64,000 bases of DNA from Rhytidiadelphus loreus (taxonomy: Eukaryota > Streptophyta > Bryopsida > Hypnales > Hylocomiaceae). The stretch spans positions 63,631,093 to 63,695,092 of the forward strand of contig OX344763.1 in NCBI GenBank assembly GCA_947034895.1. Direction: 5' to 3'. Of the stretch, positions 12,020-24,323 are shown piece by piece. The notes under the pieces were generated by a model, which searched no databases, had not been told where the DNA came from, and saw nothing but the letters and a program-made list of their open reading frames with translations. A program made the position numbers and the translations under genes. Each line of letters opens with the position of its first letter. Position 1 is the first letter of the stretch.

Positions 12020-12425
12020 ATGGCAAATAGATTTTGCCTACGTGGCAGGGCTTCGGAACTGACGTGGACAATCAACGTGGGCGACTGTGGGTGTGGGCGC
12101 GTGCAGATCTGCCTTGGGCGACCTCAAGTGGAGAAATTAAGGCGACTGCGGGTCTAGGGCGCTGGGGCGACTTCGGGTGAAGGGGTGACCTCGAGTGGAA
12201 AAAATAGAGGCGACTGCGGGTTTAGGGTTGAAGGCGACTGCGGGTGAGTGGGCGACTGCGGGTTAGGGGCGTTAGGGCGACTTCGGGATTAGGGGCGACC
12301 GCGGCTTTGGGTACTGAGGGCGATCACGGGTCCGACAGGTAGAGGCGACTTTGGGTTCCAGGGCGACTGCGTGTCGGAGTAGCAGATAGCGACCTCGGGT
12401 TACAGAGCGACCACAGGTTCAGTTT
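12020..12425. repeat. GC-rich degenerate tandem array, GGCGACTGCGGGTT units
   Basis: Short units of about 13-20 bp with the core GGCGACT(G/T)CGGGT repeat throughout, in an otherwise AT-rich neighbourhood. The same core in the same orientation recurs at 19925-20075. The two arrays lie on either side of the minus-strand hAT transposase at 16346-19739. I read them as parts of that element, comparable to the GCCGTCCGCC arrays around the second hAT copy. Confidence 0.75.
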
Positions 12426-13922
12426 AGGATTTCAATTTGGCATATTCAGTCTTTGAAGTAACACGTCACAAAGGTGTTCTATAAGCGTAGAATTAGGTGC
12501 TACGTTATATTGGGGTTTATAGTTTACAAGTGCAAATAATAGAGCCCATGAAATGTAAATTGGATAGAACTTCTCTAATTCCAAAAATTCACCCAATATA
12601 AGGCCACAATAATAATATCAACAACGATTATATTAATAAGTCATCGATATTGCTTTGAGGTGGTGTCGCAGCATAGGATAAGCAATTCCCATGTTATACT
12701 ATCAAAAACCACTCTAAAGTATAACAAAAGTGACTTTAAAGATCGAACCCACGAGATTCTGTGAAGTATTCACCCTATTTACGATTCTAAGCTAAGTCAG
12801 TCTCCAACAACACCTTTCTGGTCCTACTCCTGCAACCGGAAAACCACACAACTCGCTGAAATAACTCTCGGATTCTATTCAACTTCCGGTCAAAGACATA
12901 ATCCGGTCCTGGAAGTAATCTGGCCAGTAAATCTACGACAAAACCAGGACTTTCTAACTTCCGGTCCTGGGTACGACTCAGAGACCAACCAATTCCGGTC
13001 TCTTCTCACTGACTCAAGTAACCTATCCAGTTTGATTTAACCTTTGTTTCACCATCAGAGGGATCGCCACTCCTTCCGTGACTTATAGTGGCTGAAGACC
13101 CACTTCTTCTACTCTACTCTCCTATTCTAATCCGGATCCGGTTTGATCTTTCACAGTAACCCGGAAACAGATCCGGACTACAGGTCACACAAAGACTCCT
13201 CGTACGATCTACTCATATTACAACGACAATGGTGTTGCGTTCTGGTAGTATGAAGCAAGGCGGCTACAAGTCTATCCGTCCGTTCGAATTCTACAAAGAT
13301 TCTTCTGTTCGCCACTACAACAATAAGACCTCACAGGAGTTTGGACACTCAACCGGATCCCCTACCCAGGAGTTCTAGCGTGCCTAAAGATCCCTTCCCT
13401 ATTCGCCTAGCCTAGCAACGGCTTTTTCAACCGGAATATTGAATCTCAATAGAACTGAGGCACTGGAATAGACTCCCAACTCTTACTACTTGCCCACATG
13501 CACTAAGAAACCGGAACACAAACACCAAAGGGAGAAACCCGAAGTCAAACTCTAAATGCACTCCTAACTCCTCACAAATCTGTCCTGCCAATCTTTGGGA
13601 GACCACACAAACAAAGAGCAAATAGAACACAAAAGAAGTTTAAACAATGGAATGACTCTTATTCTCCATCTCAGAGAATGTTTTTATATACACTGAAAAG
13701 TTCCAAAAGCGCAAAAGCGTCCTAGAAAGTCCGCACAAAAAATCCGCGCAAAACTTTTGGGATAAGATTCGCCGTCAAAACTGGATCTGATCCGGTTACA
13801 AAACCCTAACTAAAACCGGGATTGAATCCGGTTCCTAACTAACAGACCGGGAACTAATCCGGTCTGATTACAACTAACAATCCGACTGTACATCTAATAT
13901 TTACCAACAAGGGGAACTCCTA

Positions 13923-15551
13923 CTAAGCTCCCGTACTTGCCTTCGGTGCATCACTCCCAGGCTCTGGCGGAAGTTCATTGAAGATGTCCTACAAATTCCG
14001 GGCTCGCTCACTAGTAGCAGGATCCGGCTTCTCTGGTGATGAGTCCACCTCAATAAGTTCTGACAATCCGGTTCTCGCCACCGACCACTCCTTCTTTGAT
14101 TGAGGAGTGACTTCCACACCTTCCGGAAGTAACTTTGGCAAGGAGAGATCCAACAAGTGGAGACTCCTCGAGAGTACTGTCTCGGTCAACCTCACGCTGC
14201 TCCGGCTCATTTGGTCCGCAGCTTCCCGAGCTCCTACCAGAATCGTCTCCAACTTCTCGGAGAAGTCTGACAGAATCCGGACCATCTGAGAACCGGATGG
14301 CTTCTTGTCTGCTAGCCACCCTTCATCAAACAGCTTCGCCTTCGCTAATACCATTCCGGATTCCCCGAACGTTTCGGTCATGAGCTTTGCTGTCTTCTAG
14401 GTCGCATCCGCCATTTCCCTCGTGGCGGTCATATCTTCCTTGAAGGTGTCAATCTCCCCCTTTAGCATGTCGACTTCGTTTTGTAGTCGACCATTGTCCT
14501 CCCTCAGCTTCCGGTCCTCGTCCGGATTACTGATAAGGTTCGCTATTACCTTGGGCAACTAGCAATCCGGTGATGCTCCTGTCAGCTTCCCGATCTTCTC
14601 GAGTGTAATTCGCTTACACTCCCAGTCAACATGGATGTCAGCGATGGCTAACACCAGAGTGTTGAAGAGGTCAGTCGAGCTACCTTCCCCAGTTATCGGT
14701 TTCTTGTCCGGTTTCCGTTCCGGTTCTATTGGCTCCCTGGTCGGTGTACCTCTCCCGTGTGGAGGCGTCGTCTTTTCCCTCTTCACCTGCTTCAACTGCT
14801 CATCCTCGTCCTCCGTGTCTTCTTCTTCAGTTTCCGTCCCTTCGTCTTCCGGTTCTTCGTCGATCTCCGACTCTTCATACTTCAGGATGGACTCCTGAGC
14901 TCTCCAGGTCTTTTCCTCCGTCTCCATCAGGACCTGATTATGGTGATACAAGTGAAGGAGATAGGGAGAGAGAGGTGTTGGCCTACTCTTCCCTATCCGG
15001 GGTACTAGATTGTTCACTAGGTCACTTAGTACCCGAGCCCAATCCGCCTTTCGCTGACCGGAAAGCGCACCGAAGATTGTATTTCCGAGGGTCACTGTTA
15101 CCCTCATCGGCCGCTCCGGATGGAATATCGGAATCGGGAACTTGAGTAGGTTCCGGTTCCGCTCATCCACGCAATCGTCCACTGCGAATCCATCCTTCGG
15201 GTTGGCTGGTTCCGCAAATTTCCCCTTAATGTACTCGTCCTTCCGGTTGGCGGTACTCGAACCCCCTGACTGGAAACCGTATACTTCCCTCCACTTGTCT
15301 TCCGTCCAGCGGCCTGGGTTGCCTCTGACGGTGTTGTCGAAGGCGTTCGAGACCTTCCCCAATATCTCCCAAACTATCTTCCCCTCCTTAAACCCCCAGG
15401 GTTTATCTATCAAACCCGCGCAGCCCAAAGTGGCGAGATCCTCCATGAGAGCGGCCTTTTCCGGTTCCCGTGAGGGGATGACCGGAATCACCTTCTTCAG
15501 TTTGATCTCCGTCGTGGCTATGCTTTGTTTGGGCCTACGTAACTGCGGCAT
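13923..15551 (-). pseudogene. Coiled-coil protein of the 3.4-kb element, copy 1, three stops
   Basis: The frame starts MPQLRRPKQSIATTEIKLKK and runs to a stop at 13923, about 542 codons, with in-frame TAG stops at 14559, 14397 and 13989. It matches the copy 3 protein over the N-terminal region (LGCAGLIDKPW; NTVRGNPGRWTEDKWREVYG; VTVTLGNTIFGALS; PTPLSPYLLHLYHH). Then comes a Glu/Asp-rich stretch and a coiled coil. At 14397 the surrounding residues (AT-stop-K) match ATQK in copy 3, so that stop is probably a CAG to TAG change. I recognise no transposase, integrase or reverse transcriptase motif. The N-terminal half vaguely recalls plant mobile-domain and Transposase_32-type proteins, which a profile search would have to confirm. 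Confidence 0.7.
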
Positions 15552-15831
15552 GGACGCACTCCGCTCAAAATACTTACCGATTCTACCTTCTTTTCCACTC
15601 CTAGCCGCATGTCCCGTATCTCACTTTCCCTCACAACGCATAACCGGAAAGCGACAAATTTCCAACTACGGATTTCCAACCCCGCAGCGCACAAAGACAA
15701 CAGTCAATAATTTCACTCTTCCTCACAGATATGACAAGAAACCCAACTGGACAGCACAACAGCATCTCTAGCAACGAGAGGGCTCCTACACACAGGGTTT
15801 GAAAAAGGGGAACTAACTGGCAGGGCACTCC

Positions 15832-15839
15832 CTTATATA
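15832..15839 (-). promoter_or_regulatory. TATA box of element copy 1
   Basis: TATATAAG on the minus strand lies about 280 bp upstream of the start at 15551. The corresponding TATATAAA in copy 3 lies upstream of the same gene. Confidence 0.5.
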
Positions 15840-16345
15840 CTGCCAACGCCGCCAAATTAGGTCATCATTAACTAATCCGGTTAATCTAATCTAATCCGGT
15901 CAGAATTCTTCCGATCCCGAACTATTCCGGTTCAGGCTTATTATCCGGTTAGCTACCTTACTTCATTCCTGTCCTAATTTCCGGTTCTTACTTATCTATA
16001 AACCGGATAGGAGTTCCTGCCAAGATCTTCTGATCCAAATTTGTAGATAACTTAAGAAAAAAAAAAAAATCACGTTGCGACAGGTGGACTTCAAATGTAG
16101 TCGTACTTGCATTGCACTTTTATAACCTCGTTGCAGTCATCACCTAACTGCCTACCAAGTAGAACTCAACATATATTTTAAATCCGGTAATCTGTCCCTC
16201 ACTCTAATATGCTCATATGCTTGATGAAGCACTACAAAATCCTTACTCATCAGGATGAAGGCTCAAAGCTTGAACTACAAAGATTTGCTACCAAACATAA
16301 AGCTAAAACCTGATAATTATAATTATTGTCTACTTCTCTAGTACT

Positions 16346-19300
16346 CTAGTCACCAGGCGTGAATGTGGAATCGCTCGGCACCTCATCAGCATTAGGGTCT
16401 GTATCTTCGTAAGACTCTTTGATACTCCTGTTGTCGCTGGAGCTTTCGATTTCATCATCTTCCCTTGTTACTACTTCGATATGTACCTCACGCTCTACCT
16501 CTGAGTTCAGATTTCGAACTTCTGTATCTACACCACGTAAGCCTTCAGTTTGCACAAGTCGTTTCGTTAGCCTCAAGGCATCCGTAGTTCCATCCATGTT
16601 GGATGTAGGGTGTCGCCCTCCTCTACTTGATTGTCCAACATTCTAGGTGGGACATCCCGCTCCAATGGTACACCATTGGACAATTTGAGTGGGTCGTTTA
16701 GGGTTTCGAGGTCCCCTCTCGTCAACCCTCCTAATATGCCTTCTCTGGCCTCTATTGTTGCGCCTCTAGATTCTTAATGATGATTCGCCAGGGCCAGACA
16801 CGAATGAAGGTTGAGTGGATTGTGGAGCTGAGCCGTGAACCTCTTCATCAATCATCCGTAGAGTACCTCCATGCACCGGTGGCCTTGTTAGAAGGGTTGA
16901 GATAGACCTCCTCACTGTTGCCACATTTGTAGTCGTCTCTGGATTCAACGGCACATTCTGACTTCGATTCATAACATATGCCAATAGCACATCATCATCA
17001 TCATCTGTAGTAACAGTTGTTCCAAGGGTAGATGCGTTCAATACAACGGGATTTGGTATTCCCTCGTGTACAACTTCATTGACTTCGATGGCCTCTTCTT
17101 CATGTTCGCTTCTCATTGGAACTTGTGCACTGCTTCTTAAATTGCAGGCCATATTTGGAGGCGAACTAGTTGATATTGGAGATCTAGCTTCTTCCTCTAC
17201 GGGTGCCATGGGAATAGGTACGCCTTCGTCATTGTTGTCGAGGGTGCTTTCCCTCCTCTGTGATGCATGTGTTGGCGAAATTGCATCCATAGTGTGCACG
17301 ACGTTCTGCGATGGACTACGTACAGGTGAATTTCCAGAAGAAACATACCCATCGTCATTAAAGTCAAATGTATTCCCGTATATTGGTCGTGGAGGACTAG
17401 GTGGCGGCCTAACCATTGCATTCCAAGGATTGTTGCGCAATCGATCCTCTTCATCCCTACGATTCTCGCGTTCTCTCATAAAATCTGGAACAACGTCGTC
17501 TTCTTCCCCTCAAGACAAAGGTCCATCACGCTCGTCCTCATCATCTCCATCTGCAAGCATCTGGTCGTAAAAAAATGGCTGAGTTGTGTCCACGTTTTTT
17601 ACGTTCAAGTTTGTTGTTTGCGTAAATATACACCAATGTCTCCGCCTTTGTCGTGGCCAAGCGGTTTCACACTTTATTGTGCACAAAGGAATACATGCTC
17701 CAATTCCTTTTACACAAAGATGGAGAGCACGTCAAACCGAGAATTTGCTTTGCAATTTTTGGAAGAGCATTGCCCCCCACACGATTCCACCATTGATGAG
17801 GCAATAATTGACATTCAATGATATCGGGAGCCTCATGTAAGGGATTGAATCCACCTGTCTTCTCTTCAAATTGAGTTAGCTCCTGCATTGCCTTCACCAC
17901 TGACACGTTCAATGGTACGCTCAGTTTTCGTATGACTCGATTCAAAGCTCCCTTCGCGTAGCCATTGTTATGAATAGCCTCCACGTCACTCAAGTATGGA
18001 TTTAGTAGTGCCCCCGCATAGTGTAGGTCAGTAATCATCAACTTCCAACGAGCATCAAATTGTTTCTCGTATCGTATTGCCACCACTGGATCAAGGAAAA
18101 ATGGAGCATTCTTGAGAGAATAAACGTGCTCCTTCAAGGTTGTCATCATTACTAAAGCTCTCGACATTGCCGGGACTTTTCCATCAAAATGACGAAGACA
18201 AAGCAACACAGGCTCTACCATATGGAGGAAATTGTCGCACTGAACCCAGAACTCTTCTGAATGGATACCTTGCCTTGCAAGTTTGGCCTTGCCCATAATG
18301 AAATGTCTATTTCTGTGGTTTTGCAAACTCAACTCGAACGTCATGTATGTCTCATCCAATGTCACGTTGTGCACTACTTGCTTGCAGTTCACCAAACGAT
18401 CAATCATCAAGAAATTTGTGGCAAAACGTGTTTTGCTTGGAAGTCTCAACACTTTGTTTGGTGAAAATCTCCGAAACAACGCCAAAGTATGTTGGTATTT
18501 CTTGATGAACTTCACAATTGATGAAGCTTTTTTTACCAACTCCTTTATTCTCTGATCCTTTCCCCAGTCTTTTAAAAGTAAGTCCAAAATGTGTGCCGCA
18601 CAACCCTACCTATAAATGTGAGGGTACCTTTCTTCCAACTTTGCCATCGCCCCCGTCATGACTACAGCATTGTCCGTATACAATTGTACAACATTGGTAG
18701 GCCCAACTTCCTCAATGTATGGTGCCATCGTCTCAGTCGTGTAAGATATATCCTTCTTCTCCCCAGTACTATCCACTGATCCCAAAAAGACATCCTCGAC
18801 GGGATTCACCAACATCATATTCAGTAACAACCGCGAATTAGTATCGGACCAACCATCTGAACAAATTGTCGCTCCATATTGACTTATTGAAACCCTCGTC
18901 CGCTCCGAAACCATGGCTTGAACCGATGCCTTCTTAACATCTATCATTTTCGTGCAAATCGCATTATACGGTGGCGGTTGGTACATGAATCCTGTTGCTG
19001 CAATTTGTTTAACAGCATTCACGAAGGTCGGGTGGCGCACAATGTTGAATGAAATGTTCGCCTCGTAAAAGAAAGAAGCCCACAACCTATCCAACTCTTG
19101 TCTGCGGCCCGTCTATAATGATTCATCCATGCTTCTTTGCCGAGAAACAGATGGCGTGTTCTTCCTTCTCTCAAGCGTTGTTCTAGTAGAATCTATTGAA
19201 TCATGCGTAGGAATTGGTCTTGCATTTGATTCAAAGGGATTGAGAGACCCTTCTTCTTCGACATCCAACGAAGGTGCGACAATAGACTCTGCAACAATAA

Positions 19301-19739
19301 TTGGTGCATCATGTCTAGTCGGTGCATCATACATCTCTTCGTAACTCATGGACCTTAGAACTTGCCCCTCACTAGTCCTAAACTTTTCTCGTACAATTCT
19401 AGGGATCTCCTTACAACACTCCGATGTAGTCGAGCCGCCATAGCCAAAGTGAATCAATGCTCTCTTCCGTACAAATGCTTTGCTCCATCCACAAAACACG
19501 CATTTTCGAGCATAGGGCGAATTATCAATTGGGGTGCACGGTACTAGCCAAGGGTCCCAATCCTTTGTGGACCTCCGCGTATCATTCATAGTCCCCCCCC
19601 TCCCAACACCTTGTCTAGCCATGTAGTAGATCAACGTTGGGTCTTCAAAGAAAATGACTACAATAATCACACTAATACTATGGAAGATGTAATGACAAAG
19701 CAACCCGCTTAGAGTGGTCTTGTAAACCCTTCTAAACAC
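16346..19739 (-). pseudogene. hAT-family transposase, copy 1, interrupted
   Basis: A frame from about 19640 (MARQGVGRGG) carries a BED-like zinc finger (CVFCGW...HFGY), then a DUF659-type region (ICSDGWSDTNSRLLLN, VVQLYTDNAVVMTG), then the catalytic core and a C-terminal hAT dimerisation segment (CKRNWSMYSFVHNK). Stops at 19113, 18606 and 17667 lie in frame. At 18606 the copy 2 sequence has Gln before GC, consistent with CAA/CAG to TAG. Downstream of LVYIYANN the frame shifts near an A6 run into an acidic Ser/Pro/Glu-rich tail (17479-16346) with further stops. Known hAT transposases cut and paste DNA and leave 8-bp duplications; the ends of this copy could not be fixed. Its partner gene at 20631-22097 lies upstream in the same orientation. 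Confidence 0.85.
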
Positions 19740-19924
19740 AGTTGTTGCCCTCCGAAGAAGTTAAACGTCCGCATGAAGCCTCTTTCAAAGGTCCAAGACA
19801 AGAGTTTTATCAACGGAGCCAAGGTGATAAAACAAGGGGTACCTCTAGAACTTTATACAAGAAAACTCCTTGGACCCGCGGTCGCCCCATGAGAAAATGC
19901 AAGTCCAAAAACCTAAAATAAGTC

Positions 19925-20075
19925 AGGTGAAGGGCGACTGCGGGTTATGGGTGATTGTGGGTCCAGAATTGGGCGCCACGGGTCCAGGAATGGGCCATTG
20001 TGGGTCCAAGAATAGGCGACTGCGGGTCTTACGGGTGACCGCGGGTACAAGGGCGACCGCGGGTCCTCTATGAGG
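19925..20075. repeat. GC-rich array between companion gene and hAT copy 1
   Basis: Degenerate units with cores GGCGACTGCGGGT and GGCGACCGCGGGTC, in the same orientation as the array at 12020-12425. The array occupies the gap between the two minus-strand genes of the hAT-type element, matching the position of the 42-bp array at 49316-49565 in the second copy. Confidence 0.75.
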
Positions 20076-20630
20076 TGACAGAGAGGCCTTGCCTAGGGTG
20101 GAGAATTAACCCCCTCATTGCCCCAGTCAGCTTAGGTTTGACAAAAAAGCCCCCCATGTTGTGCCATTTTTTTTTATAATTCTTGCAACTCCCTAGAGTA
20201 ATTTGGGGCCTATAATTGAAACTATGAATTCATAATTTCCAAAAAAAATTAAGCCTTGAAAATAAAAAATTCTAGTGTTTGCCCTAGAGTGGCAATGAGT
20301 AGGTCAATTCACCCTAGCCGTGACAATTGCTCTCAACTTCAATAACAAGTTCTTTTCCAATCCGGCAAGTTTTGAACTGTCTTTTTTTTTTAATTCTCTT
20401 TTAATTCCTAAAGTCCGAACTCCCAAGGCCATTTTCCTGCCAAAATTCAAGTATTCACAATTTTGCAAACATAAATAACCAAAAATTCATATCTATATTC
20501 ATGTACTCTTGTCAAGGAAATACATAGAATTCAATGTGCTTGCATTGGAATGTTCAAAATGGATAATATCCTTTTATATATACATAATATGGAATATACA
20601 TAGTCCTCAAAAATGTGCTAAAAAGGAAAA
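20076..20630. other. AT-rich gap, no gene seen
   Basis: No coding region or clear repeat. It separates the companion gene stop at 20631 from the GC-rich array. Confidence 0.5.
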
Positions 20631-22097
20631 TCATTCAACATCCATTTTGCCCTTTTCTTTGCGGTCATGAGCCTCATGTTCCATCTCATACAAGACTTTC
20701 CTACCTTCCAATAGCAAAATCCTAAGGTATCGGTCATCCTTCCCCAACTTCTCTGCCAACCAAAATTGCTTGAAAGATTTTTGGAACTTCAAAAGCGCCT
20801 TCAATGTATCCCGATGTTCTTCCAATTTTGGATCCAAGGACAAAGAAACCCCAAGCTTCTTTTTCAAGTCAACTACTTCCATAAGAGACAATGTCTATTT
20901 AGTAGCCACATCTTTCCAACCACACATTTCTGCAACACGGTCAAGGGGGGCTTTGTCCTTTAATGCTTTCAAGAAATTTAATCTTGATCGTGCTTCTTCC
21001 AACCCTCGCTTCTCCAAGTCTGCTTGATCTTCCTCCAACTTGCATGCTTCCATAATTTTGGCAAGCCGTTCTTTGGCAAACTCATTACTAGAGGAAATAG
21101 ATCCTCCAACATGCCGAGAAGAGAATCTAAGGTAAAATGCTTCCAAGTCTAAAATCTTTGTTATTTGCGTTGACAAAAGAACTTGACAACTTTCAAGTTC
21201 AGCATGTAAGCTATTCACAATATCTCCACTCAAAGTTTGCGTTTTTTGATTGCGAAGCTTCTCACATTCTAGATGCTTTTCATCCAACTCATTTAGAAGC
21301 TTCTTGAGTTGAGCTCTATAAACAGTTTTGCTGTCCAACATTATTGTGTCAGGGACAGTTCCATCTTCAACGAATTCCTCACTTCGGTACATGTCATTAA
21401 CACATTCCAATTGGAACAGAAAAGGCTTCACATCTTCTTCCATTTCCATCTCTGTCCAAAAAACATCATCTTTAGCTTCTTGCATGCATGCAAGCACATA
21501 CTACAAAATTTTGTCCTCTTCAATGCAAGGGACTGTAATCGGATTCACCATAGCAAGAGGCAAAATATCAAGATTTTGTGGTTGCCTAGCTGGTTCACCC
21601 TCTTCTTCCATTCTCGGGGGAGGTAAATTTTGTGAAGTAGAAGCCACCATCGCCATGTTTTGGGGCTCCATTGGAGGGTCTTCACCACGGTTGTCTTCCT
21701 CTCCGGAAGATGAATCAGATGATGTCCACTGAAACTGCTCATTGGGCACTCCCTCCTTCAAGTTTTTCTTTTGGCCTAGCCCTTCACGTGGATTGGCAGA
21801 TAGAGCCGCCCTTGGAATGTCTTTTGTGAGTGGAAGGCGAGCATGCTTCACTCCCTTGATTGAACTCCAATCCACTCTTCAAAACAAAATGAGTTCCGCA
21901 TACACCATTGCACATATGAAATATGAGACTTCACTCCTGGGCACTGAATATGTGCCATACAAGTATCGATAAATTTCGATACAATGTTGCACAAATGCAT
22001 CATTACGGCATGGTCGCATGGATGCAAATTGGCTGTATTGTTGCGCCGATTTGTGTAGTGCCGATGATAGGGGAATAACTTGTCGATGTGGCACCAC
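20631..22097 (-). pseudogene. Companion coiled-coil gene of hAT element, copy 1 (5'-truncated)
   Basis: One continuous minus-strand frame runs from 22097 to a stop at 20631, crossed by stops at 21879 (TGA), 21501 (TAG) and 20895 (TAG). Near the start, FVQHCIEIYRYLYGTYSVPR and VYAELIL...RVDWSS align without gaps to the companion gene of copy 2 (HRAHEVWRALFG; IVYAELILARKVDWS). The TGA at 21879 falls on an Arg codon of copy 2. A Ser/Glu/Pro-rich linker and a long coiled coil (AQLKKLLNELDEKHLECEKL) follow. No RING finger is present, unlike copy 2. The 5' part is missing because a 3.4-kb element inserted at 22098. Function unknown. Confidence 0.65.
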
Positions 22098-24323
22098 TGT
22101 CGTATGAGTAGTACTGTAGTAAGCGCTCTTTACCACAACAACATGGCAAGATGACATGAAATATCGTCCCAGAGAACCCTAGAGGGTGTTCTAAATTCCT
22201 TCTAATCCAGTTTTATATGACTACTTCAAATTTCACTCTCCACCCAGATTCTATATCTTTCCGGACTCTCTACCGGATCCGGATCGTTTCCGTCACCAGA
22301 TCCGTAACTCAAACTCACAGTTTTTGATAACTCTGTTTTACCCTCAAAGGGTCATTTCTTACTTTTTAAGAGGGATAAGGACAACACCACTCCTTGTATC
22401 TCACAAACTCTAACTTTCTAATGACACGTACCCAAAGAACTTTCCGTCACAAACAAGGAACAGACTAGCTAACCCTCACAACTCCGGATTTCTCCAGAAG
22501 CAGGTCACTCAGAAAACAACCCGACCCCCCTTGCTACAACGACAGATATATGACTTATCCGGAAATTGAGACAGGGTGCGGTACTAGAACTCCAACTTGT
22601 GTTTGCAAAGTGGTGGAACTTTCTGGGTGAGCGGGGTTTTTCCACAGACAGTTGCTTATCTCCGCACGGAACCCTCCCTGGCCTTCCGGACTCGCACCCA
22701 CACCACCAACGCCGGACTCCGCACAACTTCCTGCACAACGCTAAAATCCCTTCCCTGGACAAACACACAGTTCACAGATCCAGGAAACCCTAAATCCGGA
22801 CTCCTCCTTACCACCTCTCTACTCTTTAGCCAAAACTATCAAGTATGCGCCCAAACCACCTTTAAAACTCCCAAGGAAAAGGAAAGCAAGGACCCACAAG
22901 AAAACAAAGGCAATGAATAAAAAGACAATAAACCGCAAACATATATTTACTACTCAAAAATAAGGAATAGCAAGAAAAGGGATGAAGGATCACAAGCGGT
23001 CCCTTCCTTTTATAAGAAAAACAACATGCCGGAAAACCCGCGAAAAGTGCCACTAAGCCTAATCCTAAACTGCCCTAAAAGTCCGAGCGGATAAGGTTAA
23101 CTGAAACTTAACCCTGAAAATCCGGAATCCGGGTTCTGTACGAGACCCGGAACTCCTAATCTAGCAAAATGGTAACTGAAAACACTACCAGTCTAACAAG
23201 CTACTTTCCTTTCCTTGGTTTCTTCGAACTACTATCAAACCCTAACTACCCCCGAGTGCTGGTCTTGTCTTGGGGTGTTCTGAGAGACGCCCGGGTGATG
23301 ATGGATGTCTTCCGGACAGGGGGATTGTTAGAACCCGTCTCGTCCATATGGATTAAAGACCGATCCGCCTTCTCCAACGACTTCAGATCCTCCTCAACTT
23401 CTGCCTCCTCCGAGATCTCAATGGGAGCCGGATCCGGTGTAGGCATAGAGGATGGTGGAGGCGGCTCGATATCCTCAAACTGCTCCGGATGCATACGCGC
23501 CGGATTCTACACAAGCTCGATCCGGGCATCCAGACTACTCCGGACTGGCATATCCGGACCTAGAAGTCCGGGACCCTGTCCCTCTGAAGTGACGATGTTG
23601 ATCAGTGACCCAAACTGACCTATCCGTTTGATGGGCGAGATGGGAGGTTGCGTTGCCGGAGTTGCGATGACATTCGGAACTTCCGAAAATCCCCCGAAGT
23701 CGAGAGGCTTGTTCGGATCCATGTTCGCTATCATGGACCGGAATTCCTTCAACAACGCCTCCATTCTGTCCGACATCTCCACCATCACCTGGACTATCTT
23801 CGTGTTGGTGAGGGCCGCGGACGTCTTTTGTATCTCATCGTAAAGGGCCGCCTTGTGGTAGAGGTCGGCCGGACTCACCATCCACTTCTGAAAGGTCTAG
23901 AATGTCTGGTAAGCCTTCTGTGTCGCCTCTTGAGATTGGTGCAGCTCCCCTTCCGTCCAGGTCAGCTTCCCCTTCAGCTCGTCCCGTTCTGTCTTCAGGT
24001 TCCGGATTTCCATCCGCATCTCGTTCCACTCCGACTCGGCCGGTAACGCCTTTAGTGCGTCCAAAAGGTTCTCTGGCTCGCAGTGTACCACTTCCGCGGA
24101 CCGGAGTCCAATCTCCGTGAGCCTGTCGTGGTACTCCTTCGCGGTCCGGATCCACTCTTCTCCGCACTCGAAGAACCGTGGTCCTTCCCATTCCTGTTTA
24201 TCCTAGGTGAGGAAAGGACCCGGAAATTTACCTCTGGCTGCCAGATCCGTAGACTTTCGTTTTTTGCTTGTTGATGCCTGCTCCCGTTCCTCCTTCTCCC
24301 TCTGCGTCTGCTTCGGTTCCGGT
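22098..24323 (-). mobile_element. 3.4-kb TGTCG element, copy 2, 5'-truncated
   Basis: The low-coordinate terminus TGTCGTATGAG and the next kilobase match the reverse complement of the 3' end of copy 3 (57920-59021), including shared runs such as AAGCGCTCTT and GGCAAGATGACA. The copy ends at 24323, at the point corresponding to about 56785 in copy 3, so the promoter and N-terminal half are absent. The flank at the intact end is ACCAC, so no duplication can be paired. The insertion interrupts the companion gene of the hAT element. Confidence 0.8.
23201..24323 (-). pseudogene. Coiled-coil protein of the 3.4-kb element, copy 2, four TAG stops
   Basis: The frame aligns with the C-terminal half of the copy 3 protein without any frameshift (DKQEWEGPRFFECGE, LKALPAESEWNEMR, ADLYHKAALYDE, KTSIITRASLRTPQ) and ends at a stop at 23201. 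Stops at 24203, 23897, 23507 and 23246 are all TAG, and each falls exactly where copy 3 has CAG (56901, 57207, 57597, 57873). Conversely copy 2 keeps CAG at 23480-23482 where copy 3 has TAG (57624). The heptad-like segment around NLKTERDELKGKL predicts a coiled coil. Confidence 0.85.

Larger units (their letters stand above)
12664..16082 (-). mobile_element. 3.4-kb TGTCG...CGACA element, complete copy 1
   Basis: The element starts TGTCGCAGC and ends GTTGCGACA, giving short inverted termini. It is bounded on both sides by the 5-bp duplication GGTGG (12659-12663 and 16083-16087). Length is 3419 bp, almost the same as copy 3 (3417 bp at 55605-59021). No long direct repeats occur at the two ends, so it is not a standard LTR retrotransposon. 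The interior is rich in CCGG/ATCCGG words and carries one long minus-strand coding region (15551-13923), preceded by a TATA motif. It lies between the hAT transposase and its downstream array, so it inserted into an existing hAT-type element. Confidence 0.75.

Noticed and set aside
14635..15771. Plus-strand frames up to about 209 codons
   Set aside because: Antisense shadows of the GC-rich minus-strand gene at 13923-15551.
12664..16082. LTR retrotransposon
   Set aside because: TG..CA ends and a 5-bp duplication fit, but the first and last several hundred bases are not direct repeats and no pol motifs are present.
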